From: Celeribacter arenosi
GTDB taxonomy: Bacteria > Pseudomonadota > Alphaproteobacteria > Rhodobacterales > Rhodobacteraceae
Reading direction: 5' to 3'
NCBI RefSeq assembly: GCF_039539485.1
Contig: NZ_BAABDF010000007.1
Span: forward strand, 744,001 to 808,000
Length of the DNA: 64,000 bases
Shown one piece after another: positions 41,468-52,100 of this stretch. The number at the start of each line of letters is the position of its first letter. Within the stretch, counting starts at the first letter, position 1. The translations under genes were made by a program, and so were the position numbers. A model generated the notes under the pieces. That model saw nothing but the letters and a program-made list of their open reading frames with translations. It searched no databases and was not told where the DNA came from.

Positions 41468-42051
41468 GCCATTTCCTCCGTCGGAATACGGTCAAGGAAC
41501 GTCTTGAGCATCGCGTGACCATGTTCCGAGCGGATGCTTTCGGGGTGAAACTGAACGCCCTCGATGGGCAATGTGCGGTGGCGCATCCCCATAATGGTGC
41601 CGTCGGCCAGTTCGGCCGTCACTTCGAGGCACTCCGGCAGGGTCTCGCGATCCACCACCAGACTGTGATAGCGCGTCCCCGCAAGCGGCGAAGGAAGGCC
41701 CTCGAACACGCCGGTGTTGTGGTGGGAAATCTCGCCCATCTTGCCATGCACAATTTCGTGGCAGCGCACGACTTTACCGCCAAAGGCCTCGCCGATGGAC
41801 TGATGCCCGAGGCACACCCCGAACAGCGGAATACCTGCATCGGCGGCCGCATGGACCAGTGGCACACAAATGCCCGCCTCGGTCGGCGTTTTCGGCCCCG
41901 GCGACAACACAATGCCCGACGGGCGCAGCGCCATCGCCTGCTGCACATCCAACGCGTCGTTGCGCACGACCTTCGCCTGCCACCCCAACTCGCCGATGTA
42001 ATGCACGAGATTGTAGGTAAAGCTGTCGTAGTTATCGATCAGGAGAAGCAT
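41464..42051 (-). CDS. trpG: Anthranilate synthase glutaminase component TrpG
   Basis: TrpG supplies ammonia from glutamine to anthranilate synthase (TrpE, not in this window). The 195-aa class I amidotransferase has NYDSFTYNLVHYIGELG at the N-terminus, the nucleophilic cysteine in FGVCLGHQSIGEAFGG and the catalytic H-x-E as VQFHPESIRSE. ATG 42051 is chosen by homology start MLLLIDNYDS; the frame remains open to 42255 with unlike sequence. It overlaps trpD by four bases. Confidence 0.96.
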   Translation of the reverse strand: MLLLIDNYDSFTYNLVHYIGELGWQAKVVRNDALDVQQAMALRPSGIVLSPGPKTPTEAGICVPLVHAAADAGIPLFGVCLGHQSIGEAFGGKVVRCHEIVHGKMGEISHHNTGVFEGLPSPLAGTRYHSLVVDRETLPECLEVTAELADGTIMGMRHRTLPIEGVQFHPESIRSEHGHAMLKTFLDRIPTEEMA

Positions 42052-42257
42052 CGTCGGCCGTCTTTCGTCGCTGGTTTCGTCGCTGGTGAGCCCCGCAGGC
42101 GCGGGCATGAAATGGCACGTCAAAGGGGGATGATCCCGCCTCGAAGGCGCGCTATACATGTTCATGAAGCCATGCGAAGGGTCAAGGGCAAGGCCCCGAA
42201 CGATCCCAAAAACATACGCAGGGCCAAAAACGAGTGGCGATCGAGGAGCACGCATCC

Positions 42258-43760
42258 ATGGGGCGCGGGATACTGACGGGACTGGTCTGGGGTGTTGTTG
42301 TGGGCTTCGGCGTCATAGCGATTGCCAATGAAGTGGTCGAACCGGTCACAATTACCTACGATCCACCCGCTGCGGCGGGCGATCTGGGCGTCACGCAAAG
42401 CGCGCTTCCGGGCGAAACGCCGGCTCCTGACTTGGAACCGGAAGGGGCGGCGGGCGAACCCGACCGCTCCGGCGCCCAACCAGATGTCGCCACCACCGTC
42501 GCGCCGCGCGACGCCGCGCCCGTGCCGCAGGACATCGAAGCCGCCCCCAAACCGCAGATCACCACGCGCGAAGGTGCCCCCGTCGCCCCACAGGATGGCA
42601 CGGCCCCGCAGACCCAGACCGCGACAACCGACACGCCAACGCTCACCGCGCCACAGGGCCTCGCCCCGCAGACCGCGACGGGCGATGCCCTGCCTCAGGT
42701 CGAACTGGCTCTGCCCGACCGCGCGCCACAACCGCTGCTCGACACCCAGACCCGTGTCGCGCCTCAGCCCCCTCTCGAAGGCAGCGCGCCCACCGATCCC
42801 GCCCCGCTCGAGGATGCGCAGCCCGAGGAAGGGGTGAGCGAACTGGAAACCCCCGACGCGGGTGATGCGCAGTCGGCGATGCCCGGTGTCGTCAAAGATG
42901 AGCCCGCACCAACGGAGCCGGCCGAAAAACCGGCCTTTGGTGAACGCGTCACCGCCTTCACCGACCGCACCGACGCGCGCAAATCCGCCCGTCTGCCCAC
43001 CATCGGCGGCAATGCCTCGCTCGCGGCACCCGAGCCTGCCGCCAGCGCGTCAGTGCCCGCCTATATCGCAAACGCGGCTAGTGTGGACGCCCCGCGTCCC
43101 GGGCCGCTCCTGTCGATCGTGCTGATCGATACCGGGGATATCGCACCCGACGACGGCATGATCGCTGCCCTGCCATTTGCGGTGACCATCGGTGTTGATG
43201 CGCTCGACGCGCAGGCGCCCGATCGGGGGGACGCATTCATCGCGCAGGGCCACGAAGTGCTCGCCCTCGTCGGCCTGCCCGATGGCGCATCGCCTCAGGA
43301 TGTCGCCGTCACACTCGGCGAGGTGCGCCACGTGATGCCCCACGCTATCGGGTTCCTCGACACCCCCGCCGCCAGCTACCAATCCCGCCGTCAGATCGCC
43401 GCACAGGTCGTGGCAACCGCGCAGGAGAGCGGGCACGCCCTGCTCACCTACCAGCGCGGCCTCGATTCGCTCGAACAGGAGGCCATGCGCGCCAAAACCC
43501 CCGCCGCATTGGTGTTCCGCGACATCGACGGGCGCGGGCAGGACACGGATGCCATCAAACGGTTCCTCGATCAGGCCGCATTCCGCGCCGGTGTGGATGG
43601 CGAAATCATCCTCGTCGCGCGCACCAAACCTGACACGTTAAAGGCCATCACCGAATGGGCGCTCGGCACGCGGGCGGCCTCTGTGTCGATGGTGCCGTTC
43701 TCGACGCTCCTCATCGCGCGTGACGGGGACCAGACGACGGATGGCTTTGACAAGCCGTGA
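42258..43760 (+). CDS. Divergent polysaccharide deacetylase family protein
   Basis: The 500-aa protein has a membrane anchor at residues 3-24 (GILTGLVWGVVVGFGVIAIA), a long low-complexity linker of Pro, Ala, Thr and Gln (about 35-270), and a C-terminal divergent polysaccharide deacetylase (YibQ-like) domain. That domain begins with GPLLSIVLIDTGDI and ends with a barrel (ALPFAVTIGVDA, GHEVLALVGLPD, AIGFLDTPA). It probably acts in the periplasm on an envelope polymer, but catalytic residues are not typical of the canonical family. ATG 42258 follows GAGGAG. Divergent from trpG. Confidence 0.82.
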   Translation: MGRGILTGLVWGVVVGFGVIAIANEVVEPVTITYDPPAAAGDLGVTQSALPGETPAPDLEPEGAAGEPDRSGAQPDVATTVAPRDAAPVPQDIEAAPKPQITTREGAPVAPQDGTAPQTQTATTDTPTLTAPQGLAPQTATGDALPQVELALPDRAPQPLLDTQTRVAPQPPLEGSAPTDPAPLEDAQPEEGVSELETPDAGDAQSAMPGVVKDEPAPTEPAEKPAFGERVTAFTDRTDARKSARLPTIGGNASLAAPEPAASASVPAYIANAASVDAPRPGPLLSIVLIDTGDIAPDDGMIAALPFAVTIGVDALDAQAPDRGDAFIAQGHEVLALVGLPDGASPQDVAVTLGEVRHVMPHAIGFLDTPAASYQSRRQIAAQVVATAQESGHALLTYQRGLDSLEQEAMRAKTPAALVFRDIDGRGQDTDAIKRFLDQAAFRAGVDGEIILVARTKPDTLKAITEWALGTRAASVSMVPFSTLLIARDGDQTTDGFDKP

Positions 43761-43864
43761 AACCGGCACGTCCTTGACCTTTGCGGGGTTCTGGCGTGAA
43801 CTTCGTGGGCGGTTAGCACCCCGCCAAAGCTGCGCGCTGAGATTTAGGGAGAGGGAAGACACAG

Positions 43865-44635
43865 ATGGATGATGCCGATCAAGTCGCGGCCTCGCCGATC
43901 CCCGATATCGCGCGTCTTACGCTTGCCGATCTGCGTGCCGCGCTCGTCGCGGGGTGGCGCGATTTTCGCACCGCGCCCGCCTTTGGCATCTTTTTCGCAG
44001 CCGTCTATGTCGGGATCGGATTGGCGCTGGTCTCCTTCGGGGCAGGGACGCTGGCATGGACGCTGGTGATCTCGCTCGCCTTCCCGCTCTTTGCTCCTTT
44101 CGCAGGCGTCGGCCTCTACGAAGTCTCGCGGCGCATCGAATCCGGCGCGGCGATGGATTGGTATCAGATCCTTGGCGTGGTTGCCGCCGAACGGGACCGC
44201 CAGATCCCGTGGATGGGCGCGATCATCGTGATCTACGTGCTGTTCTGGTCTTTCATCGCCCATATGCTGTTCGCGATGTTCATGGGGATTTCGAACCTCA
44301 CCAATATCTCCTCCTCCTATGAGGCCTTCTTTACCCCGACCGGCATGACGATGATTGCCGTCGAACTGGCCGTCGGCGCGGTGTTGTCCTTTGTGCTCTA
44401 CGCGCTCACGGTCACGAGCCTGCCGCATCTTCTCGACCGCGAGGTGGATTTTGTGACCGCCATGATCATCTCGATCGATGTCGTGCGGCAGAATTTTCTG
44501 GTGATGCTGGTCTGGGCGGTGCTGATTGCGGGGCTGACGATTGTGGCGATGGTGCCGATGTTTCTGGGGCTCTTCGTGGCGCTACCGGTGTTTGGCCATG
44601 CGACATGGCACCTCTACCGGCGCGCGCTGGTCTAA
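43865..44635 (+). CDS. DUF2189 family membrane protein
   Basis: The 256-aa product has six hydrophobic segments and matches the DUF2189 pattern, including GWRDFRTAPAFGIFFAAVYV near residue 30, PLFAPFAGVGLYEVSRR, and a closing MFLGLFVALPVFGHATWHLY. The family has no assigned function; some members sit near cytochrome oxidase genes in other genomes. Here it follows the deacetylase gene. Its stop overlaps the stop of the convergent EamA gene by four bases. Confidence 0.85.
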   Translation: MDDADQVAASPIPDIARLTLADLRAALVAGWRDFRTAPAFGIFFAAVYVGIGLALVSFGAGTLAWTLVISLAFPLFAPFAGVGLYEVSRRIESGAAMDWYQILGVVAAERDRQIPWMGAIIVIYVLFWSFIAHMLFAMFMGISNLTNISSSYEAFFTPTGMTMIAVELAVGAVLSFVLYALTVTSLPHLLDREVDFVTAMIISIDVVRQNFLVMLVWAVLIAGLTIVAMVPMFLGLFVALPVFGHATWHLYRRALV

Positions 44636-45522
44636 CGGCGCCGACGCGACGACAGCATGATCATCAACCCTGCGACCACGATCACCGCACCGCCCGCGTA
44701 GTCCCAGAAACTCGGCGTTTCGCCAAAGACGACAACGCCCATCCCCATGCCGAATAACAACCGCGAATAGCGAAATGGCGTGACGGCGGAGAGTTCACCC
44801 ATCCGCATCGCCATGGTCAAAGAGGTATAGGCAATCACCCCGATGATGACGGCGGCCAAGAGCAACGCCAGATCGCGCGCCACCGGCATGACCGCGCCGC
44901 CCTGCCAAACCATGAGCGCCGTTCCCGCCACAATCAACGGCACGAACCCGTAAAGGCCGAGTTGCGCATAGGACAGCGTGGCAGGGGCCGCCCGCGTCGC
45001 CAGATCGCGCCCCGCAAAGCCAAGCATCCCCAAAATCGCCAAAATCGAGAGCGCCGAGAAATCTCCCGCGCCAGGGCGCAACACCATCAACACGCCCACA
45101 AACCCGAGCCCGATCAGGAACCACCGGCGCAGCCCGACACGTTCGCCGAATATAAACGACCCCGCCGCCGCAACCACCAAAGGCGTCGCCTGCAAAATTG
45201 CCGAGGTCGCCGACAGCGTGGTCAGCGCCAGCGAGAGCGTGAAAAACACCCGCCCCGTGATCTCCGACACGGCCCGCAGCGCCATGACGCGCTGGCGCAG
45301 GGCAGGGTGAAAAATCCGCTCGCCGCGCATAACGGTCAATCCCGCAAAGACGATGCTGCCGCCCAGCCCGAACAGGATCAGTACCTCGCCCACCGGCAAA
45401 TGCGCCGCCACCCCTTTGAGCAAACTGTCCTCAACCGCAAAGAGCGCCATGGCAAAAACCATGAACGCCGCACCGCGCAGGTTCGCGCGGACAAGGTCGG
45501 GGGAGGGAAGGGGCAAAACCAT
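44632..45522 (-). CDS. DMT-superfamily (EamA) transporter
   Basis: The 296-aa protein consists of two EamA repeats (about residues 15-145 and 155-290), giving ten membrane helices. Motif-like segments are MALFAVEDSLLKGVAAHLPV and, at the end of each repeat, P-L-V-x-A-A-A-G-S-F-I-F-G-E. Such carriers export amino acids, metabolites or drugs; the substrate here is unknown. It ends tail to tail with the DUF2189 gene, overlapping by four bases. Confidence 0.88.
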   Translation of the reverse strand: MVLPLPSPDLVRANLRGAAFMVFAMALFAVEDSLLKGVAAHLPVGEVLILFGLGGSIVFAGLTVMRGERIFHPALRQRVMALRAVSEITGRVFFTLSLALTTLSATSAILQATPLVVAAAGSFIFGERVGLRRWFLIGLGFVGVLMVLRPGAGDFSALSILAILGMLGFAGRDLATRAAPATLSYAQLGLYGFVPLIVAGTALMVWQGGAVMPVARDLALLLAAVIIGVIAYTSLTMAMRMGELSAVTPFRYSRLLFGMGMGVVVFGETPSFWDYAGGAVIVVAGLMIMLSSRRRR

Positions 45523-45538
45523 TCAAACAGCGGTCGTG

Positions 45539-45562
45539 AAAAAGGCGGCCCCAATGGCCGCC
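45539..45562 (-). terminator. Terminator after the bactofilin gene
   Basis: Minus strand: GGCGGCC/GGCCGCC stem (45544-45550 with 45556-45562) followed by a T run. It ends the M23-bactofilin transcript. Confidence 0.75.
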
Positions 45563-45587
45563 TCAGAACACAACGCCAATGCGTTTG

Positions 45588-46097
45588 TTACTTGGCCTCG
45601 CCGGTCGCGGCGGATTTCGGCGTCGGCATCGGGGTTTTTGTCCCACCGAGCGGATCATCGGCCCGCTGCACGGACCCTTCGAAATGCGCACCGTTTTCGA
45701 TCGCGATGGTTTTGTGGATGATATCACCCTCAACCTTCGCGGTGGAGGTCAGACGCACCTTGAGACCACGAACGCGACCGATTACGCGGCCATTGACCAC
45801 GACATCATCCGCAATCAATTCGCCTTTGACAGTCGCCGTTTCGCCAACCGTCAAAAGATGCGCACGAATGTCGCCTTCAACGGTGCCTTCGATCTGGATG
45901 TCGCCGGTGGTTTTGAGATTACCCGTGACGGTCAGGTCCGCTGAGAGAACAGATGCCGGCGGTTTCGCCTTGGGCGCGCTTGGCGTAAATTCAGCCGGCG
46001 CTTTTGGCGTGGCAGGCTTTGCAGCCGCCTGATCGGGTTTGTTCTGCTCGTCGCCCTGTTTGGGCCCGGGTTCATTTATTCTGCTTTTAGAAAACAT
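45588..46097 (-). CDS. Bactofilin
   Basis: Bactofilins form non-nucleotide filaments that organise cell-wall enzymes and shape. The 169-aa product has a disordered, Lys/Pro/Ala-rich N-terminus (about 1-48) and a DUF583 right-handed beta-helix core (VLSADLTVTGNLKTTGDIQI and repeated V-x-G-x-I strands) to about residue 145, then a short tail. Its start overlaps the stop of the M23 peptidase gene by 11 bases, so the two are made together. Bactofilin-M23 pairs are a known arrangement and imply that this filament localises the peptidase. Confidence 0.92.
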   Translation of the reverse strand: MFSKSRINEPGPKQGDEQNKPDQAAAKPATPKAPAEFTPSAPKAKPPASVLSADLTVTGNLKTTGDIQIEGTVEGDIRAHLLTVGETATVKGELIADDVVVNGRVIGRVRGLKVRLTSTAKVEGDIIHKTIAIENGAHFEGSVQRADDPLGGTKTPMPTPKSAATGEAK

Positions 46098-47379
46098 CGT
46101 TGGCAGCCTTAATGTAGATCATGGGGTTCACGGCTTTGCCTCCCACACGAACTTCATAATGAAGATGCGTGCCAGTGGAGCGACCGGAATTCCCCATAGC
46201 ACCTATCTTGTCTCCGCGCGAGACCCTTTGCCCGACTTTCACGTGGATTTGGGATTGATGCGCGTAACGGGTCTCGATTCCGAACTCGTGCTGGATCTTC
46301 ACCAGACGGCCATAGCCGTTCTGCCAACCGGCAAAAGTCACCACGCCATCGGCCGTCGCATAGATCGGGGTGCCGTAGGCTGCGGCAAAATCCGTGCCCT
46401 CGTGCATCCGGCCCCACCGTGGCCCGAACCCGGAGGTGTAGCGAAAGCCATCCTTGAGGGGCAGGGCAAAGGGCGCTTTTTGCGCGGCAATGCGATACAG
46501 GTTCAAACGGTCCATCTTTTCGATGATGCCATTGGCACGCAGGCCATCAGGATCGGGCAGGCCGCCCATGGTCGAAAAAGTGATCGGTGTCAGCGGTCCA
46601 CCCTGACCGGAATATCCGGAGCGGACGGTGGAAATCAGGCGGTCGGGGTCCATGCCTGCCGCTTTGAACATCTTGTCGAGCGGCGCGACCGAAACGGTCA
46701 CAGCATCTTCGAGTTGCGAAAAGATACGGTCGTTCTTTTCTTCCAGAAGCTTCAGATCGGCATCCAGCGTCTCTGCAATGCGCATCGCCTGATTGGCCTG
46801 AACCACCATCGCATCGCGTTCATCCGCCGTATCGGCCAGCGTCGCGGCGAGAACGTCAACCGTGGCTTCCATGTCCTGCGGTGTCACACCCGCGGTCGGC
46901 GCTTCGCTGCCTTCGAGCACGGCAACAGCCAGCTCCGCCTCTTCACGCGCGCTGAACGCGTCGCGCAAATTGGCCTGCACAACGTCAATCGCGGTCTCAA
47001 GCTCGCGGCGGCGCTCCTCGGAGGCGAGAAGGTCACTCTGCATCTGTGAAATCTGGGTCAGGGCGGTGGTGAAACGCGATTGGGCGGCAGCCGCTTCTTC
47101 GGCGCGCATGTCACGTTCGCTGGCCAGTTCGGAAAGACGGTTCTCAAACAGCACCAGATCGCGGCTCGTCTGGTCACGCAGATTACCCGATCCGATCGAG
47201 TCCATCAGAACCATCGCGGAGGCGGTGATCATCCAGGCCCCGAGGAGCGTTGTTCCAACGATCCCTGCGCATTGGGTCAGCGGTGTGAGCCGAAGGTAGC
47301 GGGTCTCCGCTTCCGAGCGAATGAAAATGCGGCGTTCCGGAAAACGGCGCTCGAGCATGTGATTGAATTGTCTAATCAT
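46087..47379 (-). CDS. M23-family peptidoglycan metallopeptidase
   Basis: The 430-aa protein has an N-terminal cytoplasmic stretch, one membrane helix (about residues 38-60), a long periplasmic coiled coil (about 75-245, E/A/R/L rich) and a C-terminal LytM/M23 domain (about 310-425). The zinc ligands are seen in MHEGTDFAA (H-x3-D), the central HLH as THLHYEV, and the GNSGRSTG motif before it, so the enzyme looks active rather than a pseudo-enzyme. It would cut peptide cross-links. It overlaps the bactofilin start by 11 bases. Confidence 0.92.
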   Translation of the reverse strand: MIRQFNHMLERRFPERRIFIRSEAETRYLRLTPLTQCAGIVGTTLLGAWMITASAMVLMDSIGSGNLRDQTSRDLVLFENRLSELASERDMRAEEAAAAQSRFTTALTQISQMQSDLLASEERRRELETAIDVVQANLRDAFSAREEAELAVAVLEGSEAPTAGVTPQDMEATVDVLAATLADTADERDAMVVQANQAMRIAETLDADLKLLEEKNDRIFSQLEDAVTVSVAPLDKMFKAAGMDPDRLISTVRSGYSGQGGPLTPITFSTMGGLPDPDGLRANGIIEKMDRLNLYRIAAQKAPFALPLKDGFRYTSGFGPRWGRMHEGTDFAAAYGTPIYATADGVVTFAGWQNGYGRLVKIQHEFGIETRYAHQSQIHVKVGQRVSRGDKIGAMGNSGRSTGTHLHYEVRVGGKAVNPMIYIKAANDVF

Positions 47380-47653
47380 GTGTAGATTGAAACCGTTTTC
47401 CCCATCCCCTGAGGCGTCGACCTTTCGGTGCGCGCCTTTCTTGCCAACGGTGTTACAAAACGATTCTTATCGGGGCAATGCTTTTGACCAATTGGACGGC
47501 GATCAGGCGGGAACCCACTGCAAGTGCGCGGTTTTTCGCCTAAATTTGACTCGCTCAGAGGGTCGAATTCGCCCAAATCCGCGATTTCCCCCTGTAATCG
47601 CATTCCCCTAGGTCAAGGCAACAAATCATAACGTTTGGACTTTTTTCGCAACC

Positions 47654-48511
47654 CTAGCGCGACCACGCAGGTGGCAGCGCATCGCTCAGCGGCCAATAGA
47701 AATCGGGCGGCATTCCGGCCTCCGCGCGCTTTTCCTCGTTGAACGGCGGCTTGGTCCCGCTGTGGAAATACCGGCGCACCAAGGTGTGGAATTCCTCCTT
47801 CGGGTCGAGCCCGTCTCGCCCGCATAGAAAGTTGAACCACTTCGCGCCATAGGCCACATGCGCGACCTCCTCGGCGTAAATGACCTTGAGCGCATCCACG
47901 GTTTCGCGGTCCTTTGCCTGCTCGAACAGCCGGATCATCCCCGGCGTCACGTCGAGCCCGCGTGCCTCCAGAACCATGGGCACAACCGCCAGTCGTCCCA
48001 TGATATCGCCCGCCGTATCCTCGGCCGCCTGCCACATGCCGGCATGGGCGGGCAGGGCGCCATAATAGCTGCCCATCGCCTCCAACCGGTCACACATCAG
48101 GTTGAAATGCTTTGATTCTTCATCCGCCGATTTCACCCAGTCGTCGAAAAACCCGAGCGGAAAAGGCACATGCGAAAACCGCGCAATGATGTCCCAATGC
48201 AGATCAACCGCGTTCAATTCGATATGCGCGATAGCATGCAGGATCGCGATGCGCCCCTCCGGCGTGCCCGGTTTGCGCTGCGGCACCTCGCGCGGGTCGA
48301 GCAGCTCCGGCCGCTCCGGTCGCCCGGGGCGCAGCGGCGGCGATGCGGTGCCAACCTCGATGGTATTTCCCGCCTCGCGCGACGCCCGCCACCGCGCGGC
48401 ATGGGCATGGCTGAGCTCGGTCTTTTCGCGCCCCTTTGCACAGGTCAGAACCTCCACTGCCATCTCGGCCAGTGTCTTGGCGTCCGTCTGGCCTGTTGTC
48501 TGAACCGTCAT
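47654..48511 (-). CDS. DUF455 ferritin-like protein
   Basis: The 285-aa protein fits the DUF455 family, a four-helix ferritin-like fold that often carries a metal centre. Glutamate and histidine pairs occur as AHIELNAVDLHWD, SADEESKHFNLMCDRL and YAEEVAHVAYGAKWF. The reaction is unknown. ATG 48511 follows GGGGGAG. It starts 25 bases after bcp, so it is in one transcript with a peroxidase, hinting at a stress or metal-redox role. A 274-bp gap with no recognised gene separates it from the M23 gene. Confidence 0.82.
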   Translation of the reverse strand: MTVQTTGQTDAKTLAEMAVEVLTCAKGREKTELSHAHAARWRASREAGNTIEVGTASPPLRPGRPERPELLDPREVPQRKPGTPEGRIAILHAIAHIELNAVDLHWDIIARFSHVPFPLGFFDDWVKSADEESKHFNLMCDRLEAMGSYYGALPAHAGMWQAAEDTAGDIMGRLAVVPMVLEARGLDVTPGMIRLFEQAKDRETVDALKVIYAEEVAHVAYGAKWFNFLCGRDGLDPKEEFHTLVRRYFHSGTKPPFNEEKRAEAGMPPDFYWPLSDALPPAWSR

Positions 48512-48536
48512 CGCGCTCTCCCCCTGCCCAAAGGCA

Positions 48537-49004
48537 TCATTTCGTAAGCGACTGCGCTGCGACGAGAACCTCCTCGGCATGCCCCGTCACCTTCACTTTT
48601 TCCCAGACCTGCGCAATTTTCCCATCCGCGTCAATGAGATAGGTTGACCGCACAATCCCCATATGGGTTTTGCCGTACATCTTCTTTTCCTGCCAAACGC
48701 CGTAGGCCTCACAAACGTCGCCCTCCGCATCCGACAGCAACGCGATGCCCAGCCCGTGTTTTTTGCAGAAGTTGTCATGCTTTTTAACGCTGTCGCGGGA
48801 GACGCCGAACACGATCGTATTCGCGGCCTCGAAACGATCCTTGAGCGCGGTGAAATCCAACGCCTCGGTGGTGCATCCGGGGGTGTTGTCTTTGGGGTAG
48901 AAATACAGAACCACGGATTTGCCGCGATAATCGCCGAGCGCCACATCCGTGCCCCCATCACGGGCCAGGGTAAAGTCGGGGGCAGGGGTTCCGGTTTCGA
49001 GCAT
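48537..49004 (-). CDS. bcp: Thioredoxin-dependent peroxiredoxin Bcp
   Basis: Bcp reduces hydroperoxides in the cytoplasm using thioredoxin. The 155-aa product has the peroxidatic cysteine C44 in YPKDNTPGCTTEALDF, the arginine in VRSTYLID and the usual N-terminal GTPAPDFTL. A second cysteine near residue 80 (NFCKKHG) could be resolving. It is divergent from the large AsmA-like gene and co-directional with the DUF455 gene. Confidence 0.95.
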   Translation of the reverse strand: MLETGTPAPDFTLARDGGTDVALGDYRGKSVVLYFYPKDNTPGCTTEALDFTALKDRFEAANTIVFGVSRDSVKKHDNFCKKHGLGIALLSDAEGDVCEAYGVWQEKKMYGKTHMGIVRSTYLIDADGKIAQVWEKVKVTGHAEEVLVAAQSLTK

Positions 49005-49117
49005 CTGTCAGCATCCTTCTTTCGCGCACCAGTTGTGGCAGGCAACAGCATTCATTGTAGGCGAGAGCGCAACAAGATAAAACGACACAGCTGCCCGCCA
49101 AGAGGCCAACGAGACGT

Positions 49118-52100
49118 ATGAACCAAGACGCCGACCCGCAGGACCCAGACATCCCGCCCCCCGACACGCACCGTCATTGGTCGCGGCGGGTGATGCTATG
49201 GGCGCTGGCCTTTGTGGCGTTTGGCGCGCTTTTTGCAACCTTCGGCACGCTTGCCCTGACGGGGCGCGAAATCGTCCTGCCCGCCCGACTGACTGAACGT
49301 ATCGAGACCCGCATCAACCGCGATTTCGACAGCGGTCAGGTGTCACTCGGGCGCGTCGTGGTCATGGTGGACCGCAACTTTATCCCCCGCGTGACGGCCC
49401 GCAACGTCGGCATCCGCGATGCCTCTGGCGTAGAGCTGGCGCGGCTGAATTCACTGCGCGCGGTGCTCTCGCGCGAGGCGGTGGCGGATTTCCGGTTCGA
49501 ACCCGATGTCCTGCGTCTCTCGGGCGCGCAAATCGTGATCCGGCGCCGCGTTGACGGCTCCTTCGCGCTAGATTTCGGCGGCTCTGCGCGCACGGCTGGC
49601 TCCGGTGCAGAGGTGCTGCAGGCCATTGACGATGCCTTCCTGACCGAACCGCTGTCGGGCATCTCCCGCGTTGAGGCACGCGAGTTGACCGTGACACTGG
49701 AGGATGCGCGCACGGGCAATATCTGGCAGGCCACCGACGCCTCGGTCGTGCTGTCCAATCACCCCGACAGCGTTGATATCACCGTGAATTTCGCGCTCTT
49801 CAATGGCACCGAAGACCTCTCGGATATCGAAATCAGCTTCTCCACTCAAAAGACATCTCTGGCGAGTTCGATATCGCTCTCCGCCGACCGCGTGCCGGCC
49901 AGCGATTTCGCTCTGCACAGCCCCGCTCTGTCTTTCCTCTCCGTCGTCAACGCCCCGCTTTCGAGCAACCTGCGCGCCGAGATCGACTCCTCCGGCACGC
50001 TGTCGCGCATGTTCGGCACCATCGAAATCGGGGCGGGCCATGTCGACCCCGGTGGCGGGGGTAAACCCATCGCCTTTGACGGTGCCAAGGGTTACGTCGG
50101 TTATGATCCCAAAGAGAACCGCCTCGATTTTGCCGAGGTGTCCCTGTCCTCGCCGACGCTGAACCTTTCGGGTCGCGGGCATCTTTTGGTGTCGGATTTT
50201 CAGGGCAACTGGCCACAGGCCTTCACCGGCCAGCTTCAATTGTCGGACGTGCGCCTCGACCCCTTGGGCTTTTTCGAGGCGCCGCTCGCCTTTGGATCCG
50301 GCGCGGTCGATCTGCACCTGCGGCTGGACCCGCTGCGTCTCAACGTCGGGCAGTTCTACCTCACACGGCAGGGGCTCACCCTGCGCGGGGACGGGCGCGC
50401 GATTGCGCACAGCGACGGGTGGGAAACCGCGCTCGATCTGCGCGTGCCAGTGCTCTCGCACGCCGACCTGCTGACCCTCTGGCCCCCTCTCGCGGTGACC
50501 AAAACCCGTGACTGGCTCGCCGCGAACCTGTCGGGCGGGGTCTACCGCGACCTGACGCTCGCCTTTCGCCGCCTCCCCGATGTGCCAAAACCGCTGGTCG
50601 AGGCAACATGGGCCTTTGACAATCTCACGGCCAAACTTCTCGCCGCCCAACCCCCGCTCACCGGTGCGGCGGGCTATGCCACCCTGTCGCAAAACGCGCT
50701 CTCCTTTGTCGTGGAGGCCGGTCAGATCACAGCCCCCCAAGGCGGCGCCCTAGATGTGGCGGGCAGCAGCTTTCAACTGCCCGACCTGTCCCAAAAACCC
50801 GCCAATCTGGAAATCGCTCTTAAAAGCCGCTCCACGGTCGAGGCGGCCCTCTCAATTCTATCGGGTAAGCCATTGAACGCGCTCAAGGATGCGACCTTCG
50901 GACCCGACGTGGCAGAGGGGCAGTTCGATCTGAGTGCGGAGATCGCCTTCCCCCTGAAAGGCAAACTGCAACCCGCCGATGTGACCTATAGCGGCACGGG
51001 CGTCCTGAGCGATGTTGTCAGCACGAAACTCATCCCCGATCGCAGACTCGCGGCCAAAACCCTGAACGTGGAGGTCACGCAAAAAGGCATGGAAATCGCA
51101 GGCCCGGTGACGCTGGACAGCGCGCGCGCCAATGGGCGGTGGGTCAAAGCCTTCGGGGCCGAAAACCGCGGCCTCTCCTCGGTAACCGCCGATGTGGCGA
51201 TCGACCAGAACTTCCTCGACACCTTCGCAATAGCCCTGCCCACAGGCATGTTCCAAGGCGCCGCCAAAGGTGCGGTCACCGTCGATCTGGTGTCCAAACA
51301 ACCACCGCGTTTCGCGCTGACCTCTGACCTGAAGGGCGCAACGCTGAATATCCCGCCGATCGGATGGCGCAAAGCGGCCGCGACCGGCATGACATTTTCG
51401 GCCAAGGGCACGGGTGGGGCCGCGCCGGGACTGTCGGAACTCACGCTTGTCGGTGACGGTCTCACCGCGCGCGACGGGGCGGTGGCGATCCGCGCAGGCG
51501 GCGGGTTGGAGCGGCTGTCATTCGGCCAATTCGCCGTCGATGACTGGCTGTCGACCTCGCTGCGCCTCGACGGGCAGGGGGCGGGCGCGCCACCCGCCGT
51601 GATCCTCGAAGGGGGGCTGCTCGATCTGCGCAAACTGCCCTCCGGCGGGGGCAGCGGCGGCGATGCGCATGGTCCCGTCACTGCCGCCCTTGATACCTTG
51701 CGGGTTTCCGACGGGCTGCGCCTGACCAACCTGTCGGCGGAACTCGCGGCAGGGCGCGATGTGCGCGGCGTATTCTCGGGCTACCTCAACGGCGAGGCCG
51801 CGCTGTCGGGCACCCTCGTGCCCGCCACCCATGGGCCGACCATCACGCTCACCTCGCGCAATGCGGGCCGCGTGGTCACGGCCGCCGGGCTGCTCGAGCG
51901 CGCCGAAGGCGGGGCCATGACCGTCACGCTCGTCGCACTCCCCCAAACGCGCACCTACGACGGGCGCGCCCAGATCACAGATATGAGCGTCCTGTCCGCC
52001 CCCTCGCTGGCTAAACTCCTGTCCTCCATCTCGGTCGTCGGCCTCTTGGAGCAACTCGGCGGCGGGGGTCTCAAATTCACCGACATCAACAGCGAGTTTT

